A stretch of DNA of 16,118 bases from Sutterella sp. (GTDB lineage: Bacteria; Pseudomonadota; Gammaproteobacteria; Burkholderiales; Burkholderiaceae_F), in assembly GCA_019418235.1 (NCBI GenBank), contig DYCH01000075.1, positions 1 to 16,118 of the forward strand. Reading direction: 5' to 3'. The position numbers were made by a program, and so were the translations under genes. The notes beneath the pieces are model-generated. The model was not told the origin of the DNA, searched no databases, and saw nothing but the letters and a program-made list of their open reading frames with translations. Of this stretch, positions 7,691 to 15,080 are shown piece by piece (the first letter of the stretch is position 1; every line of letters starts with the position of its first letter).

Positions 7691-8290
7691 CTAGAATGTC
7701 GTCTTAACAAAGGAGGTAATACCACCCAAGAACATTTGCACAGCCATGGTCGCCAAGATCAAACCCATTAAACGTTCGAACGCTGCCGTTGTTCTTTCTC
7801 CAACCAATTGTTGAATGCGATCAGCAAAAATCAAAATCACTGCACTGCCAAACATGGTTAGTAAAACCACGCTTAACCATTCAAGCATTCGTTCGGGATT
7901 ACCGCCGACCAAAACCAAAACAGAAGCCAACGTCGAAGGACCTGCCAATGCGGGGACAGCCAAAGGAACAATGAAGGGTTCTCCGGACGGAGACTCACCG
8001 AAAACCCCTTCTTTGGACGGGAAAACCATTCGAATGGCCATCAACAAAACAACCAAGCCGCCCCCGATGGACAAAGCAGCTTGGCTTAATCCCAATGTAT
8101 CAAGAAAAGGTTTGCCAACAAAAGCAAAAACACACAAAATGGCCGCAGCAATGCAACATTCACGGATAATAATTACCTTGCGACGCTTGATCGGTACTTG
8201 TCGCAAAGAAGCAATAAATAACGGAATGTTGCCCAATGGGTCTGCCATTAAAAACATCAACAGCAAAGCCGAGAAAAAGGTATGTTCCAT
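7691..8290 (-). CDS. MarC/YhgN-family inner-membrane protein
   Basis: This is a 199-residue integral membrane protein with about six hydrophobic segments and very short loops. Family landmarks are MADPLGNIPLF (15-25) near the N-terminus, a glycine-rich segment SIGGGLVVLLMAIRMVFPS, the central GEPFIVPLAVPALAGPST and the C-terminal ERLMGLILATMAVQMFLGG. It looks closer to E. coli YhgN than to MarC. The biochemical role of this family is unsettled; the old link of MarC to multiple antibiotic resistance was not upheld, and transport is only presumed. The ATG at 8288-8290 is 2 bp after the esterase stop with only a weak GAAAG ribosome site, so translational coupling is likely. It sits between the esterase and the RNase gene in the mpl operon. 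Confidence 0.93.
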   Translation of the reverse strand: MEHTFFSALLLMFLMADPLGNIPLFIASLRQVPIKRRKVIIIRECCIAAAILCVFAFVGKPFLDTLGLSQAALSIGGGLVVLLMAIRMVFPSKEGVFGESPSGEPFIVPLAVPALAGPSTLASVLVLVGGNPERMLEWLSVVLLTMFGSAVILIFADRIQQLVGERTTAAFERLMGLILATMAVQMFLGGITSFVKTTF

Positions 8291-8292
8291 TT

Positions 8293-8850
8293 TTAATCTT
8301 TCATAAAGTTTTCAATTGCCGGTAAACACATCTCGAAATTCTCAATTTCGTGGGTATTCCCGTTCAAAATAATTTGTTCACAATGACTGTACTTCTCTCG
8401 CCCCTTGGTCCAATCCAACACTTCATCGGCCGTTGACAAAAAGACCAAATATCGTTGAGGGTTTGTTGCATCGACAGCCATCTCACGAGCCTGATCGGCA
8501 TACTCGGGCTTCACATCGATTGTTCGATCTGTATTGTTGATCGTTTGAACGCCCAAATAATCATTAATCACAGACCAAGGTTCCGTTGCGGGATTCAATA
8601 ACACCGCTTTACAGCCAATATTTTCGGCCAACCACGTTGCATAAAAACCCCCAAGACTCGACCCCACCAAACAAATCTCTTTCGGATCCAAATCTTTCAC
8701 GGTATCCAACATAATTTTTTGTGCTTCGAGCGGGCCAACATTTAAATCAGGAGCTCGAAACTCATCATTTGTAGAAAAGGCCTTTTTTAAAATTTGTCCT
8801 TTTTTACTCGCTGGCGAAGAGCGAAATCCGTGTAAATAAATAACGACCAT
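8293..8850 (-). CDS. yqiA: YqiA/YcfP-family alpha/beta-fold esterase
   Basis: This is a small cytoplasmic alpha/beta hydrolase of 185 residues, the usual size for the YqiA/UPF0227 group. E. coli YqiA hydrolyses short acyl esters in vitro; the natural substrate is unknown. The N-terminus IYLHGFRSSP (4-13) forms the oxyanion-hole region, and the nucleophile elbow is GSSLGG with S65. Likely remaining triad members are D142 in STADEVLDW and H167 in NGNTHEIENFE. The ATG overlaps the mpl stop by one base (TAATG), which implies coupled translation. The family often sits beside mpl in betaproteobacteria, as far as I recall. No signal peptide is visible. Confidence 0.9.
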   Translation of the reverse strand: MVVIYLHGFRSSPASKKGQILKKAFSTNDEFRAPDLNVGPLEAQKIMLDTVKDLDPKEICLVGSSLGGFYATWLAENIGCKAVLLNPATEPWSVINDYLGVQTINNTDRTIDVKPEYADQAREMAVDATNPQRYLVFLSTADEVLDWTKGREKYSHCEQIILNGNTHEIENFEMCLPAIENFMKD

Positions 8851-10187
8851 TAGGCATCCTTTAATGCAGATAAAAGTTTGCCGTGAATACCGCCGAAACC
8901 ACCGTTACTCATCACCAAAACAAAATCTTCGGGATGAACCATGCCAACAACCGTTTTCACAACTTCTTCTATGTCATGCTTAACGTGCGATTTTTTCCCT
9001 AACGGACTCAACGCTGCCTCTACATCCCACCCCAAAGAAGGAGCAGCGTAGCAAACAACTTCATCAGCCCCCCTTAAACTGTCTGCAAGGCGATCTTTCA
9101 TCGTTCCCATTTTCATCGTATTGCTGCGAGGTTCAATCACTGCAATGATGCGTTTATCCGAACCAATTTGACCTCTTAAGGCAGCCAATGTTTCAACGAT
9201 AGCCGTCGGATGGTGGGCAAAGTCATCAATGACCGTAACACCACGCTCGCAGCCCTTTACTTCCATACGACGTTTAACACCAGAGAAGGCTTTTAAAGCT
9301 TCTAGCGAAAGCTTAGGATCAACACCAACATGCGTTGCGGCAACCATCGCAGCCAAAGCATTAAGTTGATTGTGATGACCAGCTAAAGTCATTTGAAGAG
9401 TGCCAATGCACTGCTCCTTGAAATAAACACAATCATTTTGAAGGTGCCAGCCGTCTACACTGTTAAAGTAGGCCAAACCACTATAAAGGCCTCTGTCTAA
9501 AACACGATGCAGGGCTTCACAATCGTCATTAACGACCACCAAAGCGTTATGTGACATTGTCCGCACTAAGTGATGAAACTGCGTTTCAATAGCTTCCAAA
9601 TTCGGGAAAATGTCCGCATGGTCATACTCAAGATTATTAAGAATGGCCGTTTTGGGACGATAGTGAACAAACTTTGATCGCTTATCGAAAAAGCACGTGT
9701 CATACTCATCGGCTTCGATGACGAAATAACGAGAATCCGTCAATCGAGCTGAATGATCAAAGTTTGAGGGCACACCACCAATCAAGAAACTGGGATTTAA
9801 TCCCGCATACTCTAAAATCCACGTCAAAAGCGATGACGTTGTGGTCTTACCGTGAGTACCAGCTACCGCCAAAACATGCCGACCGCACAAAACGTGCTCG
9901 CCTAACCACTGAGGCCCCGATGTATAAGGCAAGCCCTCATCCAAGATAGCTTCCAACAAAGGATTGCCACGCGAGATAGCGTTGCCGATCACAAACAGAT
10001 CGGGCTTTAAAGCTAACTGATCAACATCATAGCCTTCAATCAATTCAATTCCAGCATTGGTAAGCTGATCACTCATCGGCGGGTACACGTTCGCATCGCA
10101 CCCTGTGACGCGATGACCGGCTGCGCAAGCCAGTTGTGCAACACCCCCCATGAAGGTGCCACAAATTCCTAAAATATGAATGTGCAT
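8850..10187 (-). CDS. mpl: UDP-N-acetylmuramate:L-Ala-gamma-D-Glu-meso-DAP ligase Mpl
   Basis: Mpl attaches the recycled tripeptide L-Ala-D-Glu-meso-diaminopimelate to UDP-N-acetylmuramate in the cytoplasm, feeding salvaged wall peptide back into peptidoglycan synthesis. From the ATG at 10185-10187 it has 445 residues. The N-terminus MHIHILGICGTFMGG matches the family almost exactly. The Mur-ligase ATP loop is GTHGKTTT (110-117). Other landmarks are IEADEYD (157-163), NNLEYDHADIF (184-194), DDFAHHPTAI and the C-terminal MSNGGFGGIH. An in-frame ATG eight codons upstream lacks a ribosome site, while AAGAGA precedes the chosen start. It is the first gene of a four-gene minus-strand operon and is divergent from the AIM24-family gene. 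Confidence 0.97.
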   Translation of the reverse strand: MHIHILGICGTFMGGVAQLACAAGHRVTGCDANVYPPMSDQLTNAGIELIEGYDVDQLALKPDLFVIGNAISRGNPLLEAILDEGLPYTSGPQWLGEHVLCGRHVLAVAGTHGKTTTSSLLTWILEYAGLNPSFLIGGVPSNFDHSARLTDSRYFVIEADEYDTCFFDKRSKFVHYRPKTAILNNLEYDHADIFPNLEAIETQFHHLVRTMSHNALVVVNDDCEALHRVLDRGLYSGLAYFNSVDGWHLQNDCVYFKEQCIGTLQMTLAGHHNQLNALAAMVAATHVGVDPKLSLEALKAFSGVKRRMEVKGCERGVTVIDDFAHHPTAIVETLAALRGQIGSDKRIIAVIEPRSNTMKMGTMKDRLADSLRGADEVVCYAAPSLGWDVEAALSPLGKKSHVKHDIEEVVKTVVGMVHPEDFVLVMSNGGFGGIHGKLLSALKDA

Positions 10188-10221
10188 GACGCAATCTCTT
10201 TGCATGACCATAAAGAAGTAG

Positions 10222-10227
10222 ATTTTA
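10222..10227 (-). promoter_or_regulatory. Candidate -10 box for the mpl operon
   Basis: On the minus strand AGTTAAAATCTA contains TAAAAT about 35 bp before the mpl start. The flanking bases resemble the element before tkt. The -35 region is an A-rich stretch without a clear hexamer, so confidence is low. Confidence 0.25.
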
Positions 10228-10346
10228 ACTGATAGGTGTACTCTTTTTTCGAAACTTCGTGCAAGTTCTCCTTGTTTTTCTTACAAAAAGACACCTTTTC
10301 CATCGTTTTCCCCAAGTTTTTCCCATGAGAAAGAATCCCAATTCGC

Positions 10347-10352
10347 TATCAT
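10347..10352 (+). promoter_or_regulatory. Candidate -10 box for the AIM24-family gene
   Basis: TATCAT lies in TTCGCTATCATTT, 33 bp before the ATG at 10386. It resembles the element before rsmE in sequence and position. No -35 hexamer is obvious. Confidence 0.3.
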
Positions 10353-10385
10353 TTTGTTATTGGTGTCTTTTTTAGGAAATTCGCA

Positions 10386-11102
10386 ATGGTTCGTTTTGAA
10401 ATTACCGGCAGTGTCGATCCGCTCTTAGCTTGTCAGTTAGAAGAAGGCGACAAACTCCTTGCCGAGTCCAACGCCATGGTTGCAATGGACAGCGCACTCA
10501 AACTAAAAGGTAAAACTCGTGGTGGTTTACTGGGTTCAATCGGTAGAAAAATTCTCAACGATGAATCGTTCTTCCAACAAAGCATTGAAGCCGAAGATGG
10601 TAACGGGAAAATTCTTTTGGCTCCTAACATTCCTGGCGATATTCGCATTTTGGACGTTGGCGAAAAACAATACATGATCACCGATGGTGCCTTCTTAGCC
10701 TGTACTGAAGACGTAGAACTCTCTTCCAAATATCAAGGGGTAGGGCGTTCTTTGTTAGGTAACTCTGGTGGCTTTTTCGTCATGGGCACCGAAGGCAAAG
10801 GTCAGTTAGCCATCTCTGGTTTCGGTTCAATGCGCGAACTGGAGGTTCATCCCGGCCAGTCCCTTTTTGTCGATAACGGCCATTTGGTCGCTTGGGACAC
10901 AAACCTCAAATACGAGCTAAGTATGAATACAGGCAAATCCGGTCTTTTTGGTACGTTGGTCAATAGCCAAACAACGGGGGAAGGCATCGTATTAGAGTTT
11001 AAAGGCGAAGGCAAAGTCTATGTCTGCTCACGAAATCGTGGTGGATTCCTCAATTGGGTCTTTGATAACGTCCCTGCAGACAAAACCGTCAAAAACGATT
11101 AA
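10386..11102 (+). CDS. AIM24/TIGR00266-family protein
   Basis: This 238-residue protein belongs to the AIM24 (DUF124) family, which has a double-stranded beta-barrel made of repeated glycine-rich beta strands. Recognisable stretches are MVRFEITGSVDPLLACQLEE at the start, a glycine-rich KGKTRGGLLGSIGRK (42-56), SFFQQSIEAEDGNGKILLAP, GFGSMRELEVHPGQSLFVDN and the C-terminal SRNRGGF. There is no signal peptide or membrane helix. Eukaryotic AIM24 is mitochondrial and linked to inner-membrane organisation; bacterial members have no established biochemical role. The start is supported by AGGAAA nine bases upstream. The gene has its own candidate promoter and terminator and stands directly before accB. 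Family membership is confident; function is unknown. Confidence 0.88.
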   Translation: MVRFEITGSVDPLLACQLEEGDKLLAESNAMVAMDSALKLKGKTRGGLLGSIGRKILNDESFFQQSIEAEDGNGKILLAPNIPGDIRILDVGEKQYMITDGAFLACTEDVELSSKYQGVGRSLLGNSGGFFVMGTEGKGQLAISGFGSMRELEVHPGQSLFVDNGHLVAWDTNLKYELSMNTGKSGLFGTLVNSQTTGEGIVLEFKGEGKVYVCSRNRGGFLNWVFDNVPADKTVKND

Positions 11103-11109
11103 TTCTTAA

Positions 11110-11137
11110 CAGTAAGGGCCGTTTTAGGCCCTTATTG
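11110..11137 (+). terminator. Terminator after the AIM24-family gene
   Basis: The stem CAGTAAGGGCC / GGCCCTTATTG has 11 pairs with one G-U, and a six-base loop GTTTTA. It starts 8 bp after the stop codon. The following T tract is poor (CTTCGATCTTC), so termination may be incomplete or may need Rho. Confidence 0.6.
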
Positions 11138-11183
11138 CTTCGATCTTCAAAAAATATTTTCCTCTTTTCCATTTTGCCCCACC

Positions 11184-11200
11184 AACAGGACTACCCTGTT
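11184..11200. repeat. Small inverted repeat between AIM24 gene and accB
   Basis: AACAGG and CCTGTT form a 6-bp stem with a five-base loop, upstream of the proposed accB promoter. It has no T tract. It could be a minor hairpin or an operator half-site pair, or chance. Confidence 0.25.
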
Positions 11201-11247
11201 TGCGTGACGAAAAACATCAAAAAATCGTAAAAATTAGCGCATTTTTC

Positions 11248-11276
11248 TAGACATTTAACCGAAAATGCCTGAAAAT
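11248..11276 (+). promoter_or_regulatory. Candidate sigma-70 promoter for accBC operon
   Basis: TAGACA (5/6 to the -35 consensus) is followed after 17 bp by GAAAAT (4/6 to the -10). The implied start near 11283 leaves a leader of about 70 nt. Tandem GAAAATGC copies at 11261-11268 and 11271-11278, and an inverted GCATTTTT at 11239-11246, surround the core promoter and could be regulator sites. Confidence 0.4.
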
Positions 11277-11291
11277 GCAGAATAAATGAGC

Positions 11292-11323
11292 GTTTTCCCA
11301 CAATCATCCTTTGTAGGGGAAAC
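11292..11323 (+). promoter_or_regulatory. Stem-loop in the accB 5' leader
   Basis: GTTTTCCC (11292-11299) pairs with GGGGAAAC (11316-11323) through eight pairs including one G-U. The helix is continued by ACA/TGT with one bulged A. The hairpin ends about 15 nt before the AGAGGG ribosome site of accB. It may be a regulatory leader element or an RNA-stability structure. There is no T tract, so it is not an intrinsic terminator. Confidence 0.4.
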
Positions 11324-11351
11324 CGACTGAATAACCAAAGAGGGATATCAA

Positions 11352-11810
11352 ATGGATTTACGTAAACTTAAGACCCTGATCGACTTGGTCGCTGAAAGTG
11401 GCATTTCTGAATTAGAAGTCACCGAAGAAAACGACAAGGTTCGCATTGTCAATAAAGTTCAAACCGTAGCCGTCGCGGCTCCTGTTGTTGCCGCTCCCGT
11501 TGCTGCTCCTGTTGCAGCCCCTGTTGCTCCGAGCGTTCAAACCGCTCCTGCTGCCGCTGAAGAACGCGTGGTCGAAGGCACGACCGTGACCTCTCCGATG
11601 GTCGGCACGTTCTATCGTTCCCCGAACCCGGGTGCCGAGCCTTTTGTCAAGGTCGGTGACAAGGTTGAAGCGGGTCAAACGTTGTGCATTATTGAAGCTA
11701 TGAAGTTGCTCAATGAAATTGAAGCCGAAACGTCTGGCACGATCAAAGAAATCTTGGTTGATAACGCTCAACCTGTTGAATTCGGTCAACCTCTGTTTAT
11801 CATCGGATAG
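11352..11810 (+). CDS. accB: Acetyl-CoA carboxylase biotin carboxyl carrier protein
   Basis: AccB carries the carboxylated biotin between the biotin carboxylase and carboxyltransferase of acetyl-CoA carboxylase, the first committed step of fatty acid synthesis. The 152-residue protein has an N-terminal AccC-binding segment (MDLRKLKTLIDLVAESGISE), a flexible Ala-Pro-Val linker (about 39-68) built of repeated AAPV units, and a biotinyl domain (about 78-152). The biotin-accepting lysine is K118 in EAMKLLNEIE. AGAGGG lies seven bases before the ATG. The gene leads the accB-accC-prmA-DUF3426 operon. Many proteobacteria have aroQ just upstream; here the upstream gene encodes an AIM24-family protein instead. 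Confidence 0.98.
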   Translation: MDLRKLKTLIDLVAESGISELEVTEENDKVRIVNKVQTVAVAAPVVAAPVAAPVAAPVAPSVQTAPAAAEERVVEGTTVTSPMVGTFYRSPNPGAEPFVKVGDKVEAGQTLCIIEAMKLLNEIEAETSGTIKEILVDNAQPVEFGQPLFIIG

Positions 11811-11818
11811 AGCATCCT

Positions 11819-13195
11819 ATGTTTGGAAAAATTCTTATTGCCAACCGTGGTGAGATTGCGTTGCGTATCCAACGCGCTTGCCGCGAGATGGGCATTCGTA
11901 CCGTTGTCGTTCACTCCACGGCTGACGTGGATGCGAAGTATGTGCGACTTGCCGACGAAAGCGTCTGTATCGGTCCGGCTTCATCAGTTGACAGCTACTT
12001 GAATATTCCTGCCATTATCAGCGCAGCTGAAGTAACGGACGCAGAAGCCATTCACCCTGGATACGGCTTCTTGTCGGAAAATGCTGACTTTGCCGAACGC
12101 GTAGAGAAGTCCGGTTTTGCCTTTATTGGCCCTCGCCCTGACTCCATTCGCATCATGGGTGACAAGGTTTCAGCCAAGCAAGCCATGTTGGCTGCCGGCG
12201 TGCCTTGTGTACCGGGTTCTGACGGCGCCTTACCTGAAGATCCGGAAGAAATCTTAAAAATCGCTCGCAAGATCGGTTACCCCGTCATCATTAAGGCCAG
12301 TGGTGGCGGTGGCGGTCGCGGTATGCGCGTGGTTCGTACAGAAGCCGCTTTGATTAATGCCGTTTCCATGACTAAGCAAGAAGCTCAGGTTGCTTTCGGT
12401 AACCCGACCGTTTACATGGAAAAATTCTTGGAAAATCCGCGTCACATTGAAATTCAAGTGCTCGCCGATAATTTCCACAATGCCATCTATCTTGGTGAAC
12501 GTGATTGCTCCATGCAACGCCGCAACCAAAAGGTTTTAGAAGAAGCCCCGGCTCCCGGCATTGACCGCAAACAAATTGAAAAGGTCGGTGAACGTTGCGT
12601 TGAAGCTTGTAAACGCATCGGCTATCGTGGTGCAGGTACGTTTGAATTCTTGTATGAAAACGGCCAATTCTATTTCATTGAAATGAATACCCGTATTCAA
12701 GTTGAACACCCTGTCACGGAATTGATTACCGGCATTGACTTGGTTCGCGAACAAATTCGCGTGGCTTACGGTGAACGCTTGAATTACCGCCAACGCGATA
12801 TTAATTTGCACGGTCACGCCATTGAGTGCCGTATTAACGCTGAAGATCCGTTTACGTTTATTCCGTCTCCCGGCCGTGTAACGGCTTGGCACACACCGGG
12901 TGGCCCTGGTATTCGTTTTGATAGCCATGTGTACGCCGGCTACTTTGTGCCGCCCTACTATGACTCCATGATCGGTAAATTAATCGCTTATGGCGATACC
13001 CGTGAAACGGCCATTGCTCGCATGAAGATTGCTTTGTCCGAAATGGTGGTCTACGGCATTAAGACGAACCTTCCGTTGCACCGTGAAATCTTGTCTGACA
13101 GCAAGTTCCGCCAAGGCGGTACGAGCATTCACTATTTGGAAGAACGTCTTCAAGATTTGAAGAATCAACGCAAAACGCATGAAGAGGGAATCTAA
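11819..13195 (+). CDS. accC: Acetyl-CoA carboxylase biotin carboxylase subunit
   Basis: AccC carboxylates the biotin on AccB using ATP and bicarbonate. At 458 residues it is slightly longer than the E. coli protein, with the extra residues at the C-terminus. The N-terminal domain starts FGKILIANRGEIA, and IHPGYGFLSEN (79-89) follows. The ATP-grasp glycine-rich loop is GGGGGRGMRVV (162-172). The catalytic region FIEMNTRIQVEHPVTE (287-301 or so) contains the metal-binding Glu and Asn and the conserved Arg. The gene starts 8 bp after accB, matching equal co-expression of partner subunits, and its TAA overlaps the prmA ATG by one base. Confidence 0.99.
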   Translation: MFGKILIANRGEIALRIQRACREMGIRTVVVHSTADVDAKYVRLADESVCIGPASSVDSYLNIPAIISAAEVTDAEAIHPGYGFLSENADFAERVEKSGFAFIGPRPDSIRIMGDKVSAKQAMLAAGVPCVPGSDGALPEDPEEILKIARKIGYPVIIKASGGGGGRGMRVVRTEAALINAVSMTKQEAQVAFGNPTVYMEKFLENPRHIEIQVLADNFHNAIYLGERDCSMQRRNQKVLEEAPAPGIDRKQIEKVGERCVEACKRIGYRGAGTFEFLYENGQFYFIEMNTRIQVEHPVTELITGIDLVREQIRVAYGERLNYRQRDINLHGHAIECRINAEDPFTFIPSPGRVTAWHTPGGPGIRFDSHVYAGYFVPPYYDSMIGKLIAYGDTRETAIARMKIALSEMVVYGIKTNLPLHREILSDSKFRQGGTSIHYLEERLQDLKNQRKTHEEGI

Positions 13196-14100
13196 TGCGC
13201 GAAATTACTCTTTTGGTCAGTGAAAAAGCCACGGATGTGTTGGGCGATGCTTTGATGGATGCCGGTGCCTTGTCGGTAAGCATTGAAGACGCTGATGCCG
13301 ATACGCCTGACGAACAACCCCTTTATGGTGAACCGGGCATGGAGCCCGCTCCCATGGCTTGGAAAAACTCCTTCTTGAAGGTGTTGGTTGATGATGATTT
13401 TGCGTTTGATTTGGACTTGGCCATTGTTGCCAAAGCCTTAAATATCGAGACGCCTCAAATTATCAAAGATGAAACGGTTGAAGACGCAGACTGGGTGCGT
13501 ATCACTCAAGCTCAATTCCAACCTGTTAAGGTTTCCGATCGCCTTTGGATTGTGCCGACTTGGCATGAACCGCCTGCTGGCGATACGGCTATTAACATTC
13601 GTTTAGACCCAGGCGTTGCTTTTGGTACGGGCTCTCACCCGACGACGCACCTTTGTCTTCAATGGTTAGATAGTCACGTTCAAGCGCATCAAACCGTTTT
13701 GGATTACGGTTGCGGTACGGGCATTTTGGCCATTGCCGCTCGTAAGCTCGGTGCTGAGCGCGTTTGGGGTACGGACATCGATCCGCAAGCCGTCGAAGCC
13801 GCTCAAATTAACAGTCAAGCCAATGAGGCACCCGCCCAATTCGTGCTTCCGGACGAAATGCCCGAAGGGACGTTTGACGTTGTTGTTGCCAACATTCTTT
13901 CTAACCCGCTCAAGCTCTTGGCGCCGGCCTTGTTAGCTCGTGTCAACGTTGGCGGTCACTTGGTTTTGTCGGGCGTTTTGGCTCGTCAAGCCGAAGAAGT
14001 CATTGCCGTTTATCGTGAACATGATCCTCGTGTTGAACTTTCTGTTTGGAAAGAACAAGACGGTTGGGTGTGCATTGCCGGACAACGTAAGGCCCAATAA
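13195..14100 (+). CDS. prmA: Ribosomal protein L11 methyltransferase PrmA
   Basis: PrmA trimethylates lysines and the N-terminus of ribosomal protein L11, using S-adenosylmethionine. The 301-residue protein has the expected N-terminal L11-recognition domain (about 1-100) and a C-terminal class I methyltransferase domain. Landmarks are the linker motif DPGVAFGTGSHPTT (138-151), the cofactor loop LDYGCGTGILAI (169-180), the acidic GTDIDP (192-197) and VVANILSNPL (230-239). The ATG at 13195 overlaps the accC stop (TAATG) and GAAGAGGG lies just upstream, so translation is probably coupled. Placement after accBC is common in proteobacteria and does not imply a role in lipid synthesis. Confidence 0.98.
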   Translation: MREITLLVSEKATDVLGDALMDAGALSVSIEDADADTPDEQPLYGEPGMEPAPMAWKNSFLKVLVDDDFAFDLDLAIVAKALNIETPQIIKDETVEDADWVRITQAQFQPVKVSDRLWIVPTWHEPPAGDTAINIRLDPGVAFGTGSHPTTHLCLQWLDSHVQAHQTVLDYGCGTGILAIAARKLGAERVWGTDIDPQAVEAAQINSQANEAPAQFVLPDEMPEGTFDVVVANILSNPLKLLAPALLARVNVGGHLVLSGVLARQAEEVIAVYREHDPRVELSVWKEQDGWVCIAGQRKAQ

Positions 14101-14102
14101 TC

Positions 14103-15029
14103 ATGGCTGTTTACATCACTCGCTGCCCGAGCTGTCAACAAGCTTATCGCCTCAATGACACTCAATTAAGTGCCAAAGACGGTTTGGTTCGTTGCGGTTT
14201 TTGCCAGAACGTTTTTAATGCAAAAGAGCATCTCTATCGCTCTAAAGACGTTCCGACTGAAACAGCCGTTATTCGAGCTGAGCGAGAAGCCGAAATGGAA
14301 CGAAAGGGCGTTGCCAGCATGGCCGCTCTTTCTGCCCAATTGCAAGGTTTTGATGCCGTCGATGAAGATGATAAACCTTCCGGACTTGTCGGCATTCGTA
14401 CGGAACCGCGTTTAGGTCCTGTGCGCCAAGACGTTATTAACGGCTCAAATAACTCGATCGAGATCATTCAACACGAACCGCAACGTGTCAATGTTGCTGT
14501 TGAAGACGATGAAGAGGAAGATGAGGAAGAACTCCCCTCCAAAAAGTCAACGTCTAAGCGAGGCCTCTGGATTGCCATTGCGCTCATTGCTGCTCTTTTG
14601 ATTGGCTTACAACTGTCGCTTTCTTTCAGAGGTGCAATCATCGAAAAATTGCCCCAATCGGAAGCGATGTTTAATACGCTTTGTCAGTATTTTGTTTGCA
14701 AACCGATTACCAATACGTCAGTAGCGCCCGTTGAAGAACCGAAGAACGTTGTTTTAGCCTCTCAAAGCCTTCAACGTGTCGGTGGAGACGAATATGTGAT
14801 CGTCGCTAACCTTCACAACGAAAAAGCTGTGGAAGAAGTATTTCCTGAGATGACGATTGTTCTTAAGGGTGAAAAGGGCGACATTTTAACGCGTCGCATT
14901 CTTAAGCCCACTGACTACCTCAACGACGCAACACAAAAGCTCAAACCAAACGAAACTCGTCAGGTGGCCTTTACCTTCAAAATTTCTGAAGGGGTTCCCA
15001 ACGAATTATCCATTGAGTTAGGAAAATAA
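14103..15029 (+). CDS. Zinc-ribbon and DUF3426 domain membrane protein
   Basis: This 308-residue protein begins with an MJ0042-type zinc ribbon: C8 and C11 in CPSC, C31 and C34 in CGFC, which probably bind one Zn2+. A charged, low-complexity middle follows (about 45-153), with an acidic run at 134-143 and then a basic stretch. One transmembrane helix lies at about 154-174. The rest (about 200-308) is the DUF3426 domain, a predicted beta-sandwich with VANLHNEKAVEEVFPEMTI and LKPNETRQVAF. The likely topology is zinc ribbon in the cytoplasm and DUF3426 in the periplasm. The gene starts 2 bp after prmA and ends the accBC operon. The family is common after prmA in Burkholderiales; its function is not known to me. 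Confidence 0.92.
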   Translation: MAVYITRCPSCQQAYRLNDTQLSAKDGLVRCGFCQNVFNAKEHLYRSKDVPTETAVIRAEREAEMERKGVASMAALSAQLQGFDAVDEDDKPSGLVGIRTEPRLGPVRQDVINGSNNSIEIIQHEPQRVNVAVEDDEEEDEEELPSKKSTSKRGLWIAIALIAALLIGLQLSLSFRGAIIEKLPQSEAMFNTLCQYFVCKPITNTSVAPVEEPKNVVLASQSLQRVGGDEYVIVANLHNEKAVEEVFPEMTIVLKGEKGDILTRRILKPTDYLNDATQKLKPNETRQVAFTFKISEGVPNELSIELGK

Positions 15030-15034
15030 CACAC

Positions 15035-15065
15035 TCCCCGTTAGCCGAACCTAACGGGGATTTTT
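15035..15065 (+). terminator. Strong intrinsic terminator of the accBC operon
   Basis: A perfect 10-bp stem (TCCCCGTTAG / CTAACGGGGA) with a six-base loop CCGAAC is followed directly by TTTTT. It lies 5 bp after the DUF3426 gene stop and only 15 bp before the kinase start. Confidence 0.95.
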
Positions 15066-15080
15066 CTAGAGCCTATCACT

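Noticed and set aside
11476..11560. Ala-Pro-Val repeats in accB as a repeat element
   Set aside because: This is the normal flexible linker of biotin carboxyl carrier proteins, not a separate DNA repeat.
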